Shown here piece after piece: positions 16,491 to 24,543 of a stretch of 31,931 bases of DNA. The notes beneath the pieces are model-generated. The model made no database searches and had not been told where the DNA came from. It saw only the letters and a program-made list of their open reading frames with translations. The first letter of the stretch is position 1, and each line of letters starts with the position of its first letter. This stretch comes from JBFHDX01 sp041584475 (GTDB lineage Bacteria; Pseudomonadota; Alphaproteobacteria; UBA8366; JADFVY01): the NCBI GenBank assembly GCA_041584475.1, contig JBFHDX010000033.1, positions 1 through 31,931 on the forward strand, in the 5' to 3' direction. The translations under genes were made by a program, and so were the position numbers.

Positions 16491-16541
16491 CGATGCCTCC
16501 CCCCTCCGGGGCTCGTTCAAATGCCTTTTCCGTGGCGCACG

Positions 16542-17924
16542 TTAGAAGACGCGGTGCAGAAGATCGTTGACGGTTACGAATATCATGAGGCTCAACACCA
16601 AAGCCAGACCGATCTTGAAGCCGAATTCCTGGGCTCTCTCCCCTAGCGGTCGCCCGCGAATTGCCTCGATCGCGTAGAATACGAGATGGCCCCCGTCCAG
16701 CACCGGTATGGGGAACAGGTTGATCAGGCCGAGATTGATGGAAAACAGGACCATGAACTCGACGAACGCAACGAGTCCGGCCTTCGCGATCTCGCCCGAT
16801 ACCATGGCGATCATGATGGGACCGCCCACTTCTTTGGTGTCTCGACGCCCGGAGATTATTTGCCCCAATGCCTTGAGCGTGTCGACTGACCGGTCGAATG
16901 CGGCGGTCGTCGCGTGCCAAATCGCCTCCGCAGGTCCGAGCCGAATCAGCGTGCTCGGACGCGCCGCGACGATGCCAAGCTGGCCGATGTTCTGGACCGA
17001 ACCGTCTTCAGCGGTGACCTGCTTTACGCGTGGTGTGGCGACGAGTTCGATTTCTTGCTGGTTGCGCTCGACGGTGATCCGCAGTGTTTGACCTGAGGCC
17101 CCCCCGACGATCACCTGCAGTTGTTCAAACCGATCGATGACGGCGCCGTCAACCCGCAGGATACGGTCTCCAGGTTGGAAGCCCGCCGCCGCGGCGGCGC
17201 TGTCTTCAACCACGCGTCCGACGAGCGGCGGAATTCGCGGACGAATCCCGAGGTCACCGATGGTCTGGGTCGTGCCATCCAGGGCATTGATGGCGGTCGG
17301 GCGCGGCACTGCGACAAGCTCGATCAGCCGGTCATCGCGCATGACTACTATGCGCAGGCTCTCGCCAGGCCGCATGGCGACATAGCGGCTGAGGTCTTCG
17401 TACCTTTCGACCTCCTCCCCATCGATCCGGACGATGAGATCGTCGGCGTGCAAGCCGGCCTCGGCAGCGGCACTGTCACTCGGCACATCGCCGACCTGCG
17501 GCGGCGTGTAGTACTGACCGTAGGTGACGAACAGCAACGCGAGAGCAACGATAGCGAAGAGGTAGTTCGCCGCCGGTCCGGCAAACACGATGGCCGCCCG
17601 CTGCCCGAGACGCTTTTGGTCGAACGAGACGCTCTTCTCCGCCGCCGTCAACTCACGCACGCGTCCGTCACGATCCGGCTCGAGCATGTGCTCGCCGAAC
17701 ATCTTGATGTATCCGCCCAACGGTATGGCGCTGAACTTCCAGCGGGTCCCGGTGCGATCCGTCCAGCCGAACAGTTCCGGTCCGAACCCGATGGAAAAGA
17801 CGTCGACCCGGACTCCATTCCAGCGCGCGACAAGATAGTGACCAAGCTCGTGCACGAAGACCAGCGGTGTCAAAAGAACGAGAAACCAGAAGAGCTTGTC
17901 GCCAAAACCTGTGAGAAATTCCAT
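16542..17924 (-). CDS. rseP: RseP-type site-2 zinc metalloprotease
   Basis: A 460-residue intramembrane protease that makes the second cut in an anti-sigma factor during envelope stress (RseA in E. coli) and clears signal-peptide remnants. The zinc motif HELGH is at residues 25-29 within the first membrane helix. GPAANYLFAI marks the second helix. Two PDZ domains occupy about 130-215 and 235-325. NLFPIPVLDGGHL holds the third zinc ligand (D410) in a late helix, and a last helix precedes the C-terminus. Length fits the two-PDZ RseP family. AGGG lies before the ATG, which is only six bases after the dxr stop. The natural substrate here is unknown because no anti-sigma factor is in the window. 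Confidence 0.96.
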   Translation of the reverse strand: MEFLTGFGDKLFWFLVLLTPLVFVHELGHYLVARWNGVRVDVFSIGFGPELFGWTDRTGTRWKFSAIPLGGYIKMFGEHMLEPDRDGRVRELTAAEKSVSFDQKRLGQRAAIVFAGPAANYLFAIVALALLFVTYGQYYTPPQVGDVPSDSAAAEAGLHADDLIVRIDGEEVERYEDLSRYVAMRPGESLRIVVMRDDRLIELVAVPRPTAINALDGTTQTIGDLGIRPRIPPLVGRVVEDSAAAAAGFQPGDRILRVDGAVIDRFEQLQVIVGGASGQTLRITVERNQQEIELVATPRVKQVTAEDGSVQNIGQLGIVAARPSTLIRLGPAEAIWHATTAAFDRSVDTLKALGQIISGRRDTKEVGGPIMIAMVSGEIAKAGLVAFVEFMVLFSINLGLINLFPIPVLDGGHLVFYAIEAIRGRPLGERAQEFGFKIGLALVLSLMIFVTVNDLLHRVF

Positions 17925-17930
17925 GGAGCC

Positions 17931-19139
17931 CTAACCGTTTAGCGGCGAGTCTGCCGTCCCGACGTCGATTGCTTCACGCGCCAACCTGCGAGCCTCCTCG
18001 TCGGCTGCGAGCACGGCGTCGAGTGACTCCGCGTCGTAACGCGGGATCTTGCCGAGAATATGTTCAACGATGGACGCTATGTCGAGAAATCCAATGCGTC
18101 CGTCGAGAAATCCCTCCACCGCGATCTCGTTGGCGGCATTGAGCACGGTGGGCATCGTGCCGCCAGCACGGAGCGCGTCGCGCGCAAGCCGCAACGCCGG
18201 AAAACGCCGCTCGTCGGGCGCCTCGAAGGTAAGCGTGGACAGCGTCGCCAAATCCAGGCGGTCGACTGGTGCCGCCATGCGCTCGGGCCAGCCGAGGGCA
18301 TAGGCGATCGGGGTGCGCATGTCGGGTTGCCCGAGCTGCGCGAGTATCGATCCGTCGCTGTAGCGAACGAGGCTGTGAACGACGGATTGAGGATGAACGA
18401 GAACGGAAATGCGGTCTTCGGGCACCGAGAAAAGGTAGTGCGCTTCGATGATCTCCAGACCCTTGTTCATCATCGTCGCCGAATCGATGGAGATCTTCTC
18501 ACCCATATCCCAGTTCGGATGCAATACCGCCTCGGCCGGTGTCACGGAGCGCATCTGCTCGGCCGTCCATGCGCGAAACGGACCACCCGACGCCGTCAGA
18601 ATCAGTTCGCGAACCGCATTCGGCCGATCGAAGTCAAAAACCTGAAAGATCGCATTGTGCTCGGAATCGACGGGCACGAGCTTTGCGCCGCTGTGTTCGA
18701 CGTCGCGCATGACAAGGCTGCCCGCACAAACCAGGCATTCCTTGTTCGCGAACGCGATGATGGCACCGCGCCGGATCGCCGCCAGCGTCGGCGCGAGCCC
18801 CGCCGCGCCGACGATCGCCGCCATGACCCATTCGGCCGGGCGCTCGGCGGCCTCGATGACCGCGGCCGGACCGGCACCGACATCGATTCCGGTTCCCGAC
18901 AGTGCGTCCTTGAGTCTCGCGTAGCCGGCGGGATCGGCCAGCGCCACAAAACGTGGGCGCAACCGAAGTGCCTGTTCGATCAGCAAGTCAACATTGTTGC
19001 CGGCGGCGATCGCTTCCACCGCGAACCCCGCCGCATTTCGCTCGATCAGATCGATCGTACTGCAGCCGACGGAACCGGTGGACCCCAGGATGGTCACACG
19101 GCGGGGTGCAGTATCGGTGTCAGGCCAGGTTACAGCCAT
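17931..19139 (-). CDS. dxr: 1-deoxy-D-xylulose-5-phosphate reductoisomerase
   Basis: A 402-residue NADPH-dependent enzyme that makes 2-C-methyl-D-erythritol 4-phosphate, the first committed step of the MEP isoprenoid pathway. Motifs are the nucleotide-binding TILGSTGSVG near residue 16, ANKECLV, LTASGGPF, the substrate/metal region WDMGEKISIDSATMMNKGLE and HPQSVVHSLVRY. It feeds the prenyl diphosphates that UppS, encoded two genes upstream, elongates. The ATG at 19139 lies inside the end of cdsA (10-base overlap), which explains why no separate ribosome site is obvious. Confidence 0.97.
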   Translation of the reverse strand: MAVTWPDTDTAPRRVTILGSTGSVGCSTIDLIERNAAGFAVEAIAAGNNVDLLIEQALRLRPRFVALADPAGYARLKDALSGTGIDVGAGPAAVIEAAERPAEWVMAAIVGAAGLAPTLAAIRRGAIIAFANKECLVCAGSLVMRDVEHSGAKLVPVDSEHNAIFQVFDFDRPNAVRELILTASGGPFRAWTAEQMRSVTPAEAVLHPNWDMGEKISIDSATMMNKGLEIIEAHYLFSVPEDRISVLVHPQSVVHSLVRYSDGSILAQLGQPDMRTPIAYALGWPERMAAPVDRLDLATLSTLTFEAPDERRFPALRLARDALRAGGTMPTVLNAANEIAVEGFLDGRIGFLDIASIVEHILGKIPRYDAESLDAVLAADEEARRLAREAIDVGTADSPLNG

Positions 19140-19969
19140 TGCTGTACGCTATCCCGGCCCGCGATCATCAGGCCCGCCGTCGCGAGCGATACCGCCAGAA
19201 ACCCGTCGAGCCGATCGAGAACTCCCCCATGGCCGGGAATGAGAGTGCTCGAATCCTTGACATCGAATCTGCGCTTCGCCTTGGAAATAAGAAGATCTCC
19301 GATCTGTGCGACGATCGCGAGGACGCCGCTCAACGCCGCTATCAAAACCGGTGACCGCGCCTCGACCCCGACCGCCGCGGCCGCACCCACCAATGCCGCC
19401 GCGGAAACGCCGCCGAGCAGCCCCGACCATGTCTTCTTCGGGCTGATACGGGGGGCCAGCCTCGGTCCACCGATGGCGCGTCCCGTAAAATAGGCTCCGG
19501 TATCGGTGAAGATTACCACGAGAAAGATCCAAACCACGGTTTCCAGCCCGAAGGCGGGCAGTTCGCGCAGCCAAACGATGGCAACGCAGCAAACAAAGAT
19601 ATAGGGGAACCCGACCCACCGGAAAAGCCGGTCGCTCGTGCGCTCGATCCACAGCACGATCGCGAGCCCGGCGGCCAGCACGGCACCTGTTGCCAAGACG
19701 GCGGGGGGTTGCGAGACGATCACGAGCAGCGGTCCGAGGAAGCAGCCCGCGATTCCGATCGCAAGTGATGGCGTGCGCTCGCTACCGGGGCGGCCGGCGC
19801 TCAGACCATGCCATTCCCAATACATGAGGGCCGCGGCAAGTGCTGCGAGGACCGCGAACAGCCAGCCGCCGATCCATATTGCAAGCAATGCCGCAGGTCC
19901 AAGCACCGCGGCAGACAGCACGCGAGATCTCAGAGTGCTGGTTTCAAACCGGTCCGACGGTGGCGCCAT
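19130..19969 (-). CDS. cdsA: Phosphatidate cytidylyltransferase
   Basis: A 279-residue polytopic inner-membrane enzyme that converts phosphatidate and CTP to CDP-diacylglycerol, the branch point of phospholipid synthesis. About seven hydrophobic segments are visible. The C-terminal part matches the family signature: SKAKRRFDVKDSS, then IPGHGGVLDRLDG. FTDTGAYFTGR and SPKKTWSGLLGG precede it. I start at the ATG at 19969 (MAPPSDRFETS), which gives a 26-base overlap with uppS. The overlap is longer than its neighbours', so an internal GTG at 19924 is a possible alternative. A much longer open frame upstream is an out-of-frame reading of uppS. Confidence 0.94.
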   Translation of the reverse strand: MAPPSDRFETSTLRSRVLSAAVLGPAALLAIWIGGWLFAVLAALAAALMYWEWHGLSAGRPGSERTPSLAIGIAGCFLGPLLVIVSQPPAVLATGAVLAAGLAIVLWIERTSDRLFRWVGFPYIFVCCVAIVWLRELPAFGLETVVWIFLVVIFTDTGAYFTGRAIGGPRLAPRISPKKTWSGLLGGVSAAALVGAAAAVGVEARSPVLIAALSGVLAIVAQIGDLLISKAKRRFDVKDSSTLIPGHGGVLDRLDGFLAVSLATAGLMIAGRDSVQQWL

Positions 19970-20684
19970 AGCGTCTTTCGCGGCGATGATACTCACCAAC
20001 TGCCACCGCAAGTTCTTCCGCGCCGAAATCCGGCCACAGGACATCAACGAATACGAGCTCAGTGTAGGCCAGCTGCCAGAGCAGGAAATTGCTGATCCGC
20101 TTCTCGCCGCTGGTGCGAATAAGGAGGTCGGGATCAGGCAGGTCCACCGTGTCGAGCGCCTCCGCGAATCGCGCCTCATCGATCGCCTCGGGCGCAAGGT
20201 CGCCGGCCGCAACCGCCGCGGCGAGACGTCGCGCAGCACGCACGATCTCCTGGCGCCCGCCATAACTGAGCGCAAGGACGAGGGTGAGCCCCGTGTTCCC
20301 TTCGGTCTCTCTCTCCGCGCCCTCGATAAGCGCGTTGATTTCGGGGTCGAACCGGGACCGGTCCCCGATGACCCGCAGACGGACCCCACGCTCTTTCAGT
20401 TCGCCGATTTCCGAGCGAAGATAATAACGCAACAGCCCCATGAGTTCGCCGACCTCTTCCCGCGGTCGACGCCAATTTTCCGACGAGAAGGCAAACAGGG
20501 TGAGGTACGAGATCCCGAGGCTGGCAGCCGCTTTGAGGGTGCGCTTGACGGCTTCGGCGCCTCGCTTGTGCCCGGCGACACGCGGCAGCCCGCGAGCCTC
20601 CGCCCAGCGGCCGTTGCCATCCATGATGATCGCGACGTGTCTTGGCGGAGGCGGGCCGACGTCTGTCACCGTTGTCCCGTGCAT
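19944..20684 (-). CDS. uppS: Undecaprenyl diphosphate synthase
   Basis: A 246-residue cis-prenyltransferase that extends farnesyl diphosphate with eight isopentenyl units to give the C55 carrier for peptidoglycan and O-antigen. The signature HVAIIMDGNGRWA holds catalytic D22 (Asp26 in E. coli). It is followed by GHKRGAEAVK, LTLFAFSSENWRRP, ALSYGGRQEI, and LPDPDLLIRTSGEKRISNF with the substrate-binding RTSGE...SNFLLWQ. The family normally ends in an ExxWPDF motif, seen here as VDVLWPDF. AGGTCTGA precedes the ATG, four bases after the frr stop. Confidence 0.97.
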   Translation of the reverse strand: MHGTTVTDVGPPPPRHVAIIMDGNGRWAEARGLPRVAGHKRGAEAVKRTLKAAASLGISYLTLFAFSSENWRRPREEVGELMGLLRYYLRSEIGELKERGVRLRVIGDRSRFDPEINALIEGAERETEGNTGLTLVLALSYGGRQEIVRAARRLAAAVAAGDLAPEAIDEARFAEALDTVDLPDPDLLIRTSGEKRISNFLLWQLAYTELVFVDVLWPDFGAEELAVAVGEYHRRERRYGATVGPV

Positions 20685-20688
20685 GGGT

Positions 20689-21246
20689 TCAGACCTGCAC
20701 GATCTCTTGTTCCTTTTCGTGATACGTCTCGTCGATCAGCTTCACGTGTTCATCGGTCATGGCCTGTATTTCCAGGGACATCGAGCGATGTTCATCCTCG
20801 GAGATCTCGCCGTCCTTCTCCATCCGCTTCAGCTGCTCCATGCCATCCCGGCGCACGTTGCGCACCGCGACGCGGGCCTGTTCGGCGTATTTCCCGGCCA
20901 CTTTCACGAGTTCGTGGCGGCGCTCCTCGTTGAGATCGGGGATGGGTACGCGGATCAGCGTGCCCTCCGTCTGCGGGTTGAGCCCGAGATCGGACTCCCG
21001 TATCGCACGCTCGACCGCCTTGACCATTCCGGAATCCCAGACCTGAACCGTTATCAGCCGCGGCTCGGGAACACCGATGGTCCCGAGTTGGTTGATCGGC
21101 ATCTTGGCGCCATAGGCATCGGCAACGAGGGGTTCGAGCAGCGTGGCCGAGGCCCGGCCCGTGCGCAGGCCCCCGAATTCGCGCTTCAGCACCGTCAGCG
21201 CGCCATCCATGCGTTTCTGGATGTTCTTCATGTCGAGGTCGGCCAT
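20689..21246 (-). CDS. frr: Ribosome recycling factor
   Basis: A 185-residue factor that, with EF-G, splits post-termination ribosomes. The length is exactly that of the family. The start MADLDMKNIQKRMDGAL is followed by REFGGLRTGRASATLLE, the ...GTIGVPEPRLITVQVWD segment of domain II, and domain I returning at LIRVPIPDLNEERRHELVK with a long helical C-terminus (AEQARVAVRNVRRDG). GGGGGTGA lies before the ATG, and only three bases separate it from pyrH. frr next to pyrH and tsf is a widely conserved order. Confidence 0.97.
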   Translation of the reverse strand: MADLDMKNIQKRMDGALTVLKREFGGLRTGRASATLLEPLVADAYGAKMPINQLGTIGVPEPRLITVQVWDSGMVKAVERAIRESDLGLNPQTEGTLIRVPIPDLNEERRHELVKVAGKYAEQARVAVRNVRRDGMEQLKRMEKDGEISEDEHRSMSLEIQAMTDEHVKLIDETYHEKEQEIVQV

Positions 21247-21249
21247 GTT

Positions 21250-21981
21250 TCACCCCCTGCTGCTTATGAGCGTGAAGTTGCCTGCCGATTGGACAACATC
21301 GACGAGCGCGCCGGCATTGTGTATCGAAAAGACCAAAATCGGAATGCCGTTTTCTCGGCACAGTTCGATTGCCGATGCATCCATGACCTTTAGATCCTGG
21401 ATCGTCACGTCGCGGTAGCTGAGCCTATCGTATCGCTCGGCATCGGGATTCTCGACCGGATCGGCGCTGTATACGCCGTCGACCTTGGTCGCCTTGATCA
21501 GAACGTCGCAATTCATCTCGGAGGCGCGCAATGCGGCTGCGGTGTCCGTGGTGAAGAACGGATTTCCGGTACCAGCCGCGAAGATCACGACGCGGCCTTT
21601 TTCCATGTGCCGCATGGCGCGGCGCCTGATATACGGCTCGCATACCGTTTGCATCGGGATCGCGGACATCACACGCGTGTGCAGCCCGGTACCCTCGATG
21701 GCGCTCTGCAGGGCCAGCGCGTTGATCACGGTCGCGAGCATGCCCATGTAGTCGGCGCTCGCACGGTCCATGCCCGCCGACGCTCCGGATACGCCGCGGA
21801 AGATGTTTCCCCCGCCGATGACGATGCAGATTTCGAGGCCCAGATCGTGCACGGACCGGATCTCGGAGGCTATCCGGTGAACCATTTCCGGTTCGAGCCC
21901 GTATTTCTGGCCTCCCATCAGGGCCTCGCCGGACAGTTTCAGAAGGATACGGCGATATTTCGGCTTCGCCTCGCTGGGCAT
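21250..21981 (-). CDS. pyrH: Uridylate kinase
   Basis: A 243-residue hexameric amino-acid-kinase-fold enzyme that phosphorylates UMP to UDP. It carries YRRILLKLSGEALMG at the N-terminus, IVIGGGNIFRG, ADYMGMLATVINALAL, GRVVIFAAGTGNPFFTTDTAAAL and KATKVDGVYSADP, all PyrH hallmarks. The bacterial enzyme is usually activated by GTP and inhibited by UTP. AGGAAAGGGGGG stands just before the ATG. In the 55-base gap after tsf, a short GGCCA-TAG-TGGCC hairpin (21996-22008) sits directly upstream of this ribosome site. Confidence 0.97.
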   Translation of the reverse strand: MPSEAKPKYRRILLKLSGEALMGGQKYGLEPEMVHRIASEIRSVHDLGLEICIVIGGGNIFRGVSGASAGMDRASADYMGMLATVINALALQSAIEGTGLHTRVMSAIPMQTVCEPYIRRRAMRHMEKGRVVIFAAGTGNPFFTTDTAAALRASEMNCDVLIKATKVDGVYSADPVENPDAERYDRLSYRDVTIQDLKVMDASAIELCRENGIPILVFSIHNAGALVDVVQSAGNFTLISSRG

Positions 21982-22036
21982 ATCCCCCCTTTCCTGGCCA
22001 TAGTGGCCGGCGGCAAGAGCAAACGGTCAGTCCCGG

Positions 22037-22933
22037 TCAGTCTTCGTCGCCAGTTCGCGTAACGCCCTCACCCAGCTCGAACCGGACGAAGCCGGTCAAT
22101 TCGACAGCCGCACCGATTGCCTTCGCCTCGTTTTCGAGCAGCTTCGCGATCGTTCGCTCGGTATCCATCACGAAGGGCTGGTTGAGCAGGACGGTCTCTT
22201 CATAGAACTTGCGCAGTCTCCCCTCAACCATCTTGGCTATGATCTCCTCGGGTCGACCGGATTGCCGGGCCTGATCGCTGAGGACATTGCGCTCGCGATC
22301 GAGTGCCGAGGGATCGACATCGCCGGTGCTGAGCCAGTCGGGACGCGCCGCCGCGACGTGCATCGCGAGCTGTCTGCCGAGTGACTCGAGCTTGCCCTTG
22401 TCGCCTTCGGACTCCAGTGCAACCACGACGCCGATCTTGCCGAGTTGATCTGCCAGCTTGTTGTGCACATAACCCGCGACGATGCCCCGCTCGACCTGAA
22501 TCGCGGCGGCACGGCGCAACGACATGTTCTCGCCGATCGTCGCAATCATGTGGGTCAGCTCGTCGGCCACCGAACGACCCGTGCCGGGAAAGGGCGATGC
22601 CTTCAGCCTCTCGAGGTCACCGCCGACCTCGAGCGCAACCGCAGTTATGTTGCGCACGAAATCCTGAAACGTGTCGTTGCGCGCCACGAAATCGGTCTCG
22701 GTGTTCACCTCCACGACAACGCCGCGCCCCCCGTCGACGAGCACACCGACAAGGCCTTCCGACGCAGTGCGGCCGGCTTTCTTTGCCGCCGCTGCCAGAC
22801 CCTTCTTGCGCAGCCAGTCCTTCGCAGCCTCGATGTCACCGGCGGTCTCCTGGAGCGCTTTCTTGCAATCCATCATGCCGGCACCGCTCGCTTCGCGGAG
22901 CTGCTTCACCAGTCCAGCCGTAATCTCGGCCAT
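22037..22933 (-). CDS. tsf: Elongation factor Ts
   Basis: A 298-residue nucleotide-exchange factor for EF-Tu. The N-terminal UBA-like region MAEITAGLVKQLREASGAG with MMDCKKAL, then DIEAAKDWLRKKGLAAA, and the core TDFVARNDTFQDFV are diagnostic for the EF-Tu-contacting TDFV motif. The C-terminal dimerisation-type segments (LNQPFVMDTERTIAKLL) complete the family length. I start at the ATG at 22933, nine bases after GGGGA. Another ATG two codons upstream (22939) is possible, and the open frame to 23011 is non-conserved. The 92-base gap from rpsB shows no convincing terminator, as expected for an rpsB-tsf unit. Confidence 0.97.
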   Translation of the reverse strand: MAEITAGLVKQLREASGAGMMDCKKALQETAGDIEAAKDWLRKKGLAAAAKKAGRTASEGLVGVLVDGGRGVVVEVNTETDFVARNDTFQDFVRNITAVALEVGGDLERLKASPFPGTGRSVADELTHMIATIGENMSLRRAAAIQVERGIVAGYVHNKLADQLGKIGVVVALESEGDKGKLESLGRQLAMHVAAARPDWLSTGDVDPSALDRERNVLSDQARQSGRPEEIIAKMVEGRLRKFYEETVLLNQPFVMDTERTIAKLLENEAKAIGAAVELTGFVRFELGEGVTRTGDED

Positions 22934-23025
22934 TCCCATTTGTCCCCAATCTGCTGAGTTGGCGACGGCGAAACGTGCAAGGCAGCCGACGGGCTTGCGG
23001 CCGCCCGGCATCGCTCACCGGATGA

Positions 23026-24528
23026 TCAGGCGCTCTCCGCCTTCTCCTTGCTTTTCGCGGCAGCCTTTTGCTTTGGCTTCGAGGTCCCCGTAGCCGGCTT
23101 TTCGGCGGTCGCTTCGACCACCTCGCCGTCCTCGCTTTCGCCGGCCGCCGTGTCGTTTGTCTTCGCCTTCGCCGACTTCGACTTCTTGGGCGCTGGCTCC
23201 GACGTCTTGGCGGAAGTAGCTGCCGCTTTGCCGGCACTCTTGGTCGCGGCTGCCTTGGCTTTCGTCTTGGTCGGCTTGCCCTTGCCACCTGTCTCGGGCG
23301 TCTCGGTTTCCGAATCCTCGGCAGTCACGGCAGCCTCTGCCGTAGCCAACTCGCCGGGCGCCTCAGCATCGGCGTCCTTCGCTTCTGCCTTCGCCTTTGT
23401 TTTCGGTTTGGCGGCCTCGGCCTTCTTCGAGGATTTTTCCTCGGACTCCGTCGCAGCGCTCGCGGTTGCTGCCTCGGCTTCGGAGACCGTTTCCTCGACT
23501 GCTGTCTCGGTCTCGACATCGGGTTTCGCTGGAACAGCATCCGCGGCAGCCGTCTCGAGCGTATCGTCCTTGGTCTTCTCCGCGGCCGCTGCCTCGGTCT
23601 CGACGTCGGGTTCCGCGGGAGCAGCTTCCGCGGCAGCCGTCTCGAGCGTATCGTCCTTGGTCCTCTCGGCGGCCGCTGCCTCGGTCTCGACGTCGGGTTG
23701 CGTAGAGGCAGCTTCCGCGGCAGCCGTCTCGAGCGTATCCTCCTTGATCTTCTCGGGTGTCGGTGTTTCGGCGACGTCCGGTGGCAGTTGCTCGATCGGT
23801 GCCTCGACCGCCTCGCCGGCGTCACCGACCTGCGACATCAGCTCCTGCTGAAGCCCGTCGAGGACCGCGCCCGCCATGAGTTCGCAATACAGCGAGACGG
23901 CGCGCATGGCATCGTCATTTCCGGGAATCGGATGGCTGACGCCCTCGGGATCGGAATTGCTGTCGACAACGGCGACGACAGGTATGCTGAGCTTGGTCGC
24001 CTCCTGGACGGCGATCGACTCTTTGTTGGTGTCGATGACGAACAGCACGTCCGGCAAGCCACCCATTTCCTTGATGCCGCCGAGCGCCCGCTCGAGCTTG
24101 TCGCGCTCGCGGTTGAGGCGAAGCAGCTCTTTCTTGGTCAGGCCGAGGTTCTCTTCATTCAGTTTCTGCTCTAGATCTCGTAACCTTTTTATAGAATTGG
24201 AAATCGTCTTCCAGTTCGTCAGCATTCCACCTAGCCAGCGGTGGTTTACGTAATACTGGCCGCAACGCTTGGCTGCTTCGGCGATGACTTCGCTGGCCTG
24301 GCGTTTGGTGCCGACGAACAGGACGCGTCCGCCGCCGGCGGCGACGTCACGCACCGCTTCGAGAGCGCGGTGCATCAGTGGTACCGTCTGTTCGAGATCG
24401 ATGATGTGCACACCGTTTCGCTCACCGAACAGGAACGGTTGCATTTTCGGGTTCCAGCGCCGTGTCGTATGGCCGAAATGAACGCCCGCCTCGAGCAGCT
24501 GGCGCATGGTGAATGTCGGAATACTCAT
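23026..24528 (-). CDS. rpsB: Ribosomal protein S2 with a long low-complexity C-terminal tail
   Basis: A 500-residue protein. Residues 1 to about 235 are a complete S2 core: FTMRQLLEAGVHFGHTTRRW, PFLFGERNGVHIIDL, the coiled-coil region around 110-150, FVIDTNKESIAVQEA and SHPIPGNDDAMRA. The remaining 265 or so residues are an extension. S2 proteins are normally about 240-260 residues long. The extension has an acidic Ala/Glu/Thr-rich part with three 29-residue tandem repeats (261-347), a mixed part (348-412), and a Lys/Ala/Pro-rich end (413-500) that resembles histone-H1-like bacterial tails. The reading frame runs unbroken through it with no stop. GGAGAAGGA precedes the ATG. S2 binds the small subunit near S1, and the role of the tail is unknown. 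Confidence 0.96.
   Translation of the reverse strand: MSIPTFTMRQLLEAGVHFGHTTRRWNPKMQPFLFGERNGVHIIDLEQTVPLMHRALEAVRDVAAGGGRVLFVGTKRQASEVIAEAAKRCGQYYVNHRWLGGMLTNWKTISNSIKRLRDLEQKLNEENLGLTKKELLRLNRERDKLERALGGIKEMGGLPDVLFVIDTNKESIAVQEATKLSIPVVAVVDSNSDPEGVSHPIPGNDDAMRAVSLYCELMAGAVLDGLQQELMSQVGDAGEAVEAPIEQLPPDVAETPTPEKIKEDTLETAAAEAASTQPDVETEAAAAERTKDDTLETAAAEAAPAEPDVETEAAAAEKTKDDTLETAAADAVPAKPDVETETAVEETVSEAEAATASAATESEEKSSKKAEAAKPKTKAKAEAKDADAEAPGELATAEAAVTAEDSETETPETGGKGKPTKTKAKAAATKSAGKAAATSAKTSEPAPKKSKSAKAKTNDTAAGESEDGEVVEATAEKPATGTSKPKQKAAAKSKEKAESA
23488..23748 (-). repeat. Three 87-base tandem repeats inside rpsB
   Basis: Units lie at 23662-23748, 23575-23661 and 23488-23574 and encode residues 261-289, 290-318 and 319-347 of the S2 tail, each opening with KEDTLETAAA or KDDTLETAAA and containing PDVETE. 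By eye the first two units differ at 9 of 87 positions, and the third is more diverged at its end. Because the unit is a multiple of three bases, gain or loss of units keeps the frame. Confidence 0.92.
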
Positions 24529-24543
24529 ACTCGTTGTATCCTT

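Noticed and set aside
18060..19493. A 477-codon + strand open frame across dxr and cdsA
   Set aside because: It is antisense to two genes with clear catalytic motifs, and its composition is typical of a GC-driven shadow frame.
19970..20389. An N-terminal extension of cdsA giving a 419-codon frame
   Set aside because: The added part is the wrong frame of uppS and is Arg-rich without membrane segments. CdsA starts normally at 19969.
22934..23025. A terminator or attenuator between rpsB and tsf
   Set aside because: The GC-rich inverted segments pair only with bulges and have no T-tract. rpsB and tsf are normally co-transcribed.
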